In this document: piece after piece, positions 61,001 through 64,000 of the stretch | Layout of the letters: every line of letters starts with the position of its first letter | How positions within the stretch are numbered: position 1 is the stretch's first letter | Assembly (NCBI GenBank): GCA_029556545.1 | Contig: JAKQEQ010000038.1 | Location: forward strand, 7,131-71,130 | Reading direction: 5' to 3' | DNA: 64,000 nt | Source: Candidatus Hydrogenedentota bacterium | GTDB lineage: Bacteria > Hydrogenedentota > Hydrogenedentia > Hydrogenedentales > JAGMZX01 | Notes under the pieces: generated by a model | Seen by the model: only the letters and a program-made list of their open reading frames with translations | Databases searched by the model: none | Told to the model about the DNA's origin: nothing | Translations under genes and position numbers: made by a program

Positions 61001-61353
61001 CGTTTTTCGATGCGCTGCGCCGCGCTGGGATGCGCCGTTTCCGCGCCATCTTCCTCACGACCATAACGACCGTCGGCGGCCTGTTACCCATCATAACGGA
61101 GCGGGACTACCAAGCGCAGATTCTCATCCCGATGGCCATCGCGCTGGCCGCCGGTGTGGCGTTTGCCTCGATGTTGACATTGCTGCTGCTGCCGTCGCTG
61201 CTAATGATCTTCAACGACCTGCGCCGCGCAACGGTGTGGTTGGTAAAGGGCGTCATGCCCACCTCCGAGGAGGTCGAGCCGGCCACGCGGCGGTATCTCG
61301 ATGAAGAAATCGTGGAAACCCCGCAATTGGCGGAGAACAAACCTACGGAATAA
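58003..61353 (+). CDS. RND-family efflux transporter, inner-membrane pump
   Basis: 1116 aa, with twelve expected membrane helices in two halves, each with a large periplasmic loop. The proton-relay pair is present in the fourth helix (IIVDDATVVGEAIF), together with the family's N-terminal F-A-N-I-V...PRETFPDLHLDMIHVLVTWPGADPEEIE and the second-half GVVVNDAIVLVD. Sequence style is closer to the MMPL/CusA-less 'HAE1-like' pumps of environmental bacteria than to AcrB. Substrate unknown; drugs, bile-like compounds or lipids are possible. ATGA overlap with the adaptor gene; the TolC-like gene starts 12 bp after it. Confidence 0.94.
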   Translation: MRGLVTAFTRNRVFANIVLAFVFTAGYMAVTNLPRETFPDLHLDMIHVLVTWPGADPEEIEEGVSRKIEDAIDGLVGIKRYNTISNENYCLTIIEIAENEDLNIVKDRVRNAVDAIMTFPPDAERPVIEEFVLRVQVLFLALTGDNASEKDLKEYAEQIKRDLRTIPTLSQVQVIGTRDYEISIEVSEERLRRFGITFDQVAQAVRANSLNLPGGLMRTEGEEIRLRTIGRNYTAEDFAGIIVLARPSGDHITLGHIADIRDGFVEDHVISRFNGKPAALVSIRKTEDEDTLAIDQEVREYVERKRADLPEGMSLDIWGRMAPVLEARIRLLTRNGLQGLCLVFILLWLFLDIRLSFWVSLGMPVSIMGATAAMWFGDATINMITLFGMVAVLGIIVDDATVVGEAIFVARKKGAPPLKAAVDGVMEVGTPVFAAVATNMVAFLPLAFVSGFMGKVVAPLPLVVIAAFVVSLIECMLVFPAHMSHLPPPSAKPEGRHILIRIGLRFHRLTNEGLEWFAAHVYERIVTLALRWRYVSLSIALMVAMATWGMVDAGFVKFVMFPRLDGNATTATIEFPNGTPVEVTAQAVERVERAIHEVAEQRPTASRKPLIRNTFSLAGARIDEIGGKEVGTHLGSVRLELLDSAERGIHTEDLIAAWERQIGPLPGILALTFRGDELAPPGRPIEVWLQGDSLDRLMAAAGELKDQLATYDGVYQIQDDFRTGKDEIRLRLKPEARALGITVADLARQIHAGYFGQEAVRVQRGRDDVRVRVRYPVDERRRYAELERLRIRTSGAPGGTMPTMVPGAGTNPLAALMSGGAAGMTAPPSMGRVYEVPLFSVADIEFTSGYASINRTDGQRRIKVTAEVDNARANATQLVAELEREFLPQLQNKYRDLKMSLQGEQQDLRESLDSLFYGFPLAVVAIFVIVATILRSYLQPFAIMFTVPFGMIGAVFGHLLLGYDLSMMSIFGLVALAGVVVNDAIVLVDCLNTNLSRGEPFFDALRRAGMRRFRAIFLTTITTVGGLLPIITERDYQAQILIPMAIALAAGVAFASMLTLLLLPSLLMIFNDLRRATVWLVKGVMPTSEEVEPATRRYLDEEIVETPQLAENKPTE

Positions 61354-61365
61354 TCCGGGTATACG

Positions 61366-62988
61366 ATGCGAAGAATGGATACATATCTCGGCGTCCTGCT
61401 TACAGCGCTGTGCATGACCGCGATCATGACAGGCGCGGCGAGCCCGGAAGATACGCCTACCGACCTCGCGCCGGTCGAAGAGGCAATGGACGCCCCTCCC
61501 GAAGGCAGCCTCAAAGTTGATGTGCAAGCGGGCGACAACAGCCTGAAGGCCGAACTGCAATCGTTGGACCTTGCGACGGCCCAGCGGCGCGCGCTGGCGG
61601 ACAACCCCTCGCTGCAGGCAGCCGCCGAGCGGGTCGAACAGACGCGGCAACTCGTGTGGCAGGCACGCTCGCTCTATTGGCCCCAAATCGACCTGACGTA
61701 CACGTGGACGTACACCTGGCTGCCGGACGCCTACACGGACCCGATCAACGAATACCTGGACCAAGGCGAAGACCTGATTCAGGAACTGAAAAAAGCGCTG
61801 ACGCGCGCCGCAGCGACGCGCCTGCCCACAGCCAGCCAGCGCCACACCGTCCGCACTTGGGCGCAGACGTCGGAAGACCTCATCGACGAAGCGCGCGAGT
61901 TGATCAACGATCCGCTCGAGAGCGCCACGCTCACCATGACCGCGGGGTATCTCGTTTTCGACGGCTTCTCCCGCAAGTTCACAAACGCCATGGCGAAACA
62001 CGGATATAAGGAGGCGCAGGCGGCGGAACGCGAGGGACGCCGGATCCTCCTGGACGCGGTGGCGCAGGCCTATTTCGGCGTACAACTTGCCCGGGAGCAG
62101 GTCGCCATCGCCGAGGCCGACATCGCATTCAATGAGCGGCTATTGCGCGAGGCCGCGGTGCGGCGCAAAGCGGGCCGCGCCGCCACCAGCGACGTCCTCA
62201 ATTTCGAGGTGCTGCTCCGTGCCGCGCGCGGCAGTCTGCTGAAAGCGCGACGCGACTATGAGACCGCGCGCATCGCGCTCGCCCTGCTCATGGGTATGCC
62301 CGGCGGGGTTCTGCCGGAAGATATCGCCGTCGCCGATCTAAGGAATGAAACCCCCGCCGACATGGACGCGCCCAACGCTGACGCCATGATTGCCCAAGCG
62401 CTGGCGCACCGGCCCGACCTCGAACAACGCGAGTTCGGGTTGAAACGGGCGGAAGCGGCGGTCCGCGAGCGGTACTCCGATTTCGGGCCGCAGGTCGCCG
62501 CCGTCGCGTCGGCGCGCACGCAAAGCATCAATGAAACCGCCATTCGCGAAGACGAAATCATTACGACGGTGGGCGTAAACGTGGCGCTGAACCTGTTCTC
62601 CGGCGGGCGGCGCATCGCGCGCGTGCTCGAAGCCAAACACGCGCGCCGCGAGGCCGAATATCGCATCACCGAAACGGAACTCAAGATCGTGGGCGAGGTG
62701 CGGCAAGCTCTCCTCGACCTGCAGACCGCGCAACAGGTCCTTATCCTGCAGCGCGGCGCGGCGGAGTTTGTCGAGAAAAACCGTGACCTCGTCGTGAAAG
62801 AGTACGACGCGGGCCGCGCCATGCTGGTGCGCCTCAACCAGGCGCAGCGCGATCTCGTTCAGGCGCAGGGCCAGTTGGCGCAGGCGCGCGTCGCGCTCCA
62901 GCGCTCGTGGGCGGCGCTGCGCGCGGCCACGGGAGTGAATCTGACGGAACTTAATGAGGCTCCCGAGAATGAATCAACGATGGAGTAA
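61366..62988 (+). CDS. TolC-like outer membrane efflux protein
   Basis: 540 aa. The signal region (YLGVLLTALCMTAIMTGAAS) is followed by the repeated helical-barrel pattern of outer membrane efflux proteins: ATAQRRALADNPSLQAAAERVEQTRQLVWQARSLYWPQIDLTYTW, and the second half with HRPDLEQREFGLKRAEAAVRERYSDFGPQVA and a late helix NQAQRDLVQAQGQLAQARVALQRSWAALRAATG. The channel completes the tripartite pump. The ATG at 61366 or 61375 is possible; neither has a strong site, so coupling to the pump gene is likely. Confidence 0.92.
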   Translation: MRRMDTYLGVLLTALCMTAIMTGAASPEDTPTDLAPVEEAMDAPPEGSLKVDVQAGDNSLKAELQSLDLATAQRRALADNPSLQAAAERVEQTRQLVWQARSLYWPQIDLTYTWTYTWLPDAYTDPINEYLDQGEDLIQELKKALTRAAATRLPTASQRHTVRTWAQTSEDLIDEARELINDPLESATLTMTAGYLVFDGFSRKFTNAMAKHGYKEAQAAEREGRRILLDAVAQAYFGVQLAREQVAIAEADIAFNERLLREAAVRRKAGRAATSDVLNFEVLLRAARGSLLKARRDYETARIALALLMGMPGGVLPEDIAVADLRNETPADMDAPNADAMIAQALAHRPDLEQREFGLKRAEAAVRERYSDFGPQVAAVASARTQSINETAIREDEIITTVGVNVALNLFSGGRRIARVLEAKHARREAEYRITETELKIVGEVRQALLDLQTAQQVLILQRGAAEFVEKNRDLVVKEYDAGRAMLVRLNQAQRDLVQAQGQLAQARVALQRSWAALRAATGVNLTELNEAPENESTME

Positions 62989-63116
62989 CGCGGGCAGCGA
63001 GCGTCAACACAGTCCGCTACCGACTACGAGTATGATCTCGAGAACGCGTGTGGCGGGATTGTTTCGAGTGAGCGAGCCGGGGATGGCCTGGGCTCGCGGA
63101 AAGCGAGGTTAGGGTC

Positions 63117-63248
63117 ATGAAGTCCGATGTGCATGCCAAGAGTTCTTGGCTCGATGATTTGATCGACTTCTTGTTCGAGTTGTTCGATCTGATCAATGTG
63201 TTTATTGACATGCTGCGGAACCTGGGCGAACTACTTAGCGGCAACTGA
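63117..63248 (+). CDS. Small amphipathic peptide (43 aa)
   Basis: A short reading frame from ATG (63117) to TGA (63246-63248) after the efflux operon, with GCGAGG about ten bases upstream. Residues 11-39 alternate Leu/Ile/Phe with Asp/Glu in a helical pattern (LDDLIDFLFELFDLINVFIDML), so it should form a negatively charged amphipathic helix. No family recognised. Located between the TolC-like gene and a lipoprotein gene on the same strand; the rest of 62989-63372 shows no other gene. Confidence 0.45.
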   Translation: MKSDVHAKSSWLDDLIDFLFELFDLINVFIDMLRNLGELLSGN

Positions 63249-63372
63249 ACCCGGCGACGGCGGATCAACGCGATATCGCGGAGCACCCGCCGTACACCGT
63301 CGGCCGTGAACGGCGCATCCGTATCCCGCGCCCGGCAGCGGCGGCAGGACGCGCCCCGAGGAGGACATCGAG

Positions 63373-64000
63373 ATGAACTGGAAGATGATTGCGGTCATGG
63401 TGGCGCTTGTTACAGGCGCCGCGGCGTTGTCGGGGTGCCCCCCGAACGCCATACATTCCCTCACGCTCATCGTTTCACCGGCGGGAACCGGGCAAATTAT
63501 CGCCAGCCCGGAGCGCGCCGGCTACCCCGCCGGAACGATAATCACCCTCGAAGCCGTGCCCGCCGAAGGTTATCAGTTTCGCAACTGGGTGGGCACCGGC
63601 ATCAACAATAGCATCAACCCGACCTATTTGCGCATCTACGCGGACAATACCATCACGGCCGTGTTTGTGCGCGAAGGCGGGGCCGAGGGCGAGGGCGAAG
63701 GCGAGACACCGCCAGGTGTGGTGCGGGATGGCGGCTTCGAAGCCGGCTCGGCGTCCCCGGCCTGGACACAGGTCTCCACCGCCTTCGAGTACCTCATATG
63801 TGACGCGGCACACTGCGGGACGCTGGACGGCCTCGGGCCGCGATCAGGGCAGTACTGGGCTTACTTCGGTAACGCGCCCGACGGCGAAAGCGAGGCTTCG
63901 TCGCTGAGCCAGACCATCAACATGCCGCGCACCGGCCAGGCCAACCTCGGCTTTCATTTGGCCGTGCCGCGCGCGGAGGCGCCCTTCGTCTTCTCCGTGT
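63373..64000 (+). CDS. Lipoprotein with InlB-type repeat and Glu-Gly linker, 3' end outside the window
   Basis: 209 codons visible. The ATG at 63373 has GAGG nine bases upstream. The signal peptide ends in L-S-G-C, a strong lipobox. Residues 25-95 form an InlB B-repeat-like (flg_new) domain: LTLIVSPAGTGQIIASP...G-T-I-I-T-L-E-A-V-P-A-E-G-Y-Q-F-R-N-W...T-I-T-A-V-F. A short Glu-Gly linker follows, then a module opening V-V-R-D-G-G-F-E-A-G-S-A-S-P-A-W, related to the jelly-roll-like modules of the large secreted protein at 30380-33433. Probably a surface protein; a dockerin-like tail may follow beyond the window. Confidence 0.78.
   Translation, partial: MNWKMIAVMVALVTGAAALSGCPPNAIHSLTLIVSPAGTGQIIASPERAGYPAGTIITLEAVPAEGYQFRNWVGTGINNSINPTYLRIYADNTITAVFVREGGAEGEGEGETPPGVVRDGGFEAGSASPAWTQVSTAFEYLICDAAHCGTLDGLGPRSGQYWAYFGNAPDGESEASSLSQTINMPRTGQANLGFHLAVPRAEAPFVFSV

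Noticed and set aside
1-64000. CRISPR arrays, complete insertion sequences, prophage blocks
   Set aside because: No regularly spaced direct repeats and no transposase, integrase with att sites, or phage structural genes were seen; the Xer gene has no mobile context.

Overview
The window is a GC-rich (about 65%) bacterial chromosome segment, almost fully coding, with genes on both strands, strong Shine-Dalgarno sites and many ATGA-type overlaps. I infer a member of the Hydrogenedentota/Planctomycetota-like 'environmental heterotroph' assemblage. The best clues are a 1017-aa secreted protein with Glu-Gly linkers and a duplicated dockerin-like tail (30380-33433), a second Glu-Gly lipoprotein (63373-end), a GH172/DUF2961 protein, paired Gfo/Idh/MocA oxidoreductases, a PhoPQ-related hydrolase, and dispersed palindromic repeats. 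This placement is inference; no ribosomal RNA or marker tree is available here. No tRNA, rRNA, CRISPR array or complete insertion sequence was seen.

Layout. 1-4.1 kb: divergent alaS (3' end outside the window) and pepF. 4.1-8.8 kb: a sugar-use block (GH172, TIM-barrel isomerase, two oxidoreductases), then a large membrane protein. 10.9-12.6 kb is an accessory island on the minus strand: a textbook promoter (12602-12630), two unlisted 45-aa single-span membrane peptides, a coiled-coil/zinc-ribbon protein and a RelE/ParE-type toxin-antitoxin pair. 12.6-20.5 kb: PhoPQ-related hydrolase, nucleoside transporter, phospholipase D-like protein, a speD plus deoxyhypusine-synthase-like polyamine operon, and a CocE-type hydrolase. 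20.6-26.6 kb: an FtsX/LolD-type ABC exporter and a large FAD/Fe-S oxidoreductase. 26.8-30.1 kb: a small membrane protein, a response-regulator diguanylate cyclase, a Xer-type recombinase and an HNH nuclease.

30.3-39.2 kb is the second accessory stretch: the dockerin-type secreted protein, a frameshifted four-helix-bundle gene interrupted by a 9-nt minisatellite, an amidohydrolase, an orphan HicB, a zinc phospholipase C-like protein, and a full plus a truncated ORF6N gene carrying conserved 27-nt palindromes, inserted beside an ABC transporter that has binding protein and ATPase but no permease. 39.3-55.6 kb is more ordinary: DsbD, a BASS transporter, ileS with an in-frame minisatellite, an SRP RNA, an acyl-CoA-binding protein, an aminotransferase, queG overlapping a degenerate PAS 'kinase', proS, a DUF1080 protein and a 785-aa protein of unknown function. 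55.6-63.0 kb: a FadR-type regulator divergent from an RND efflux operon (adaptor, pump, TolC-like channel), with a perfect TGGT-N3-ACCA operator on a near-consensus promoter.

The most novel-looking items are the tiny-membrane-peptide island (11.5-12.6 kb), the ORF6N genes with compensated palindromes that match an upstream operator (36.8-37.4 kb), and the simple 9-nt repeats expanding inside coding genes.
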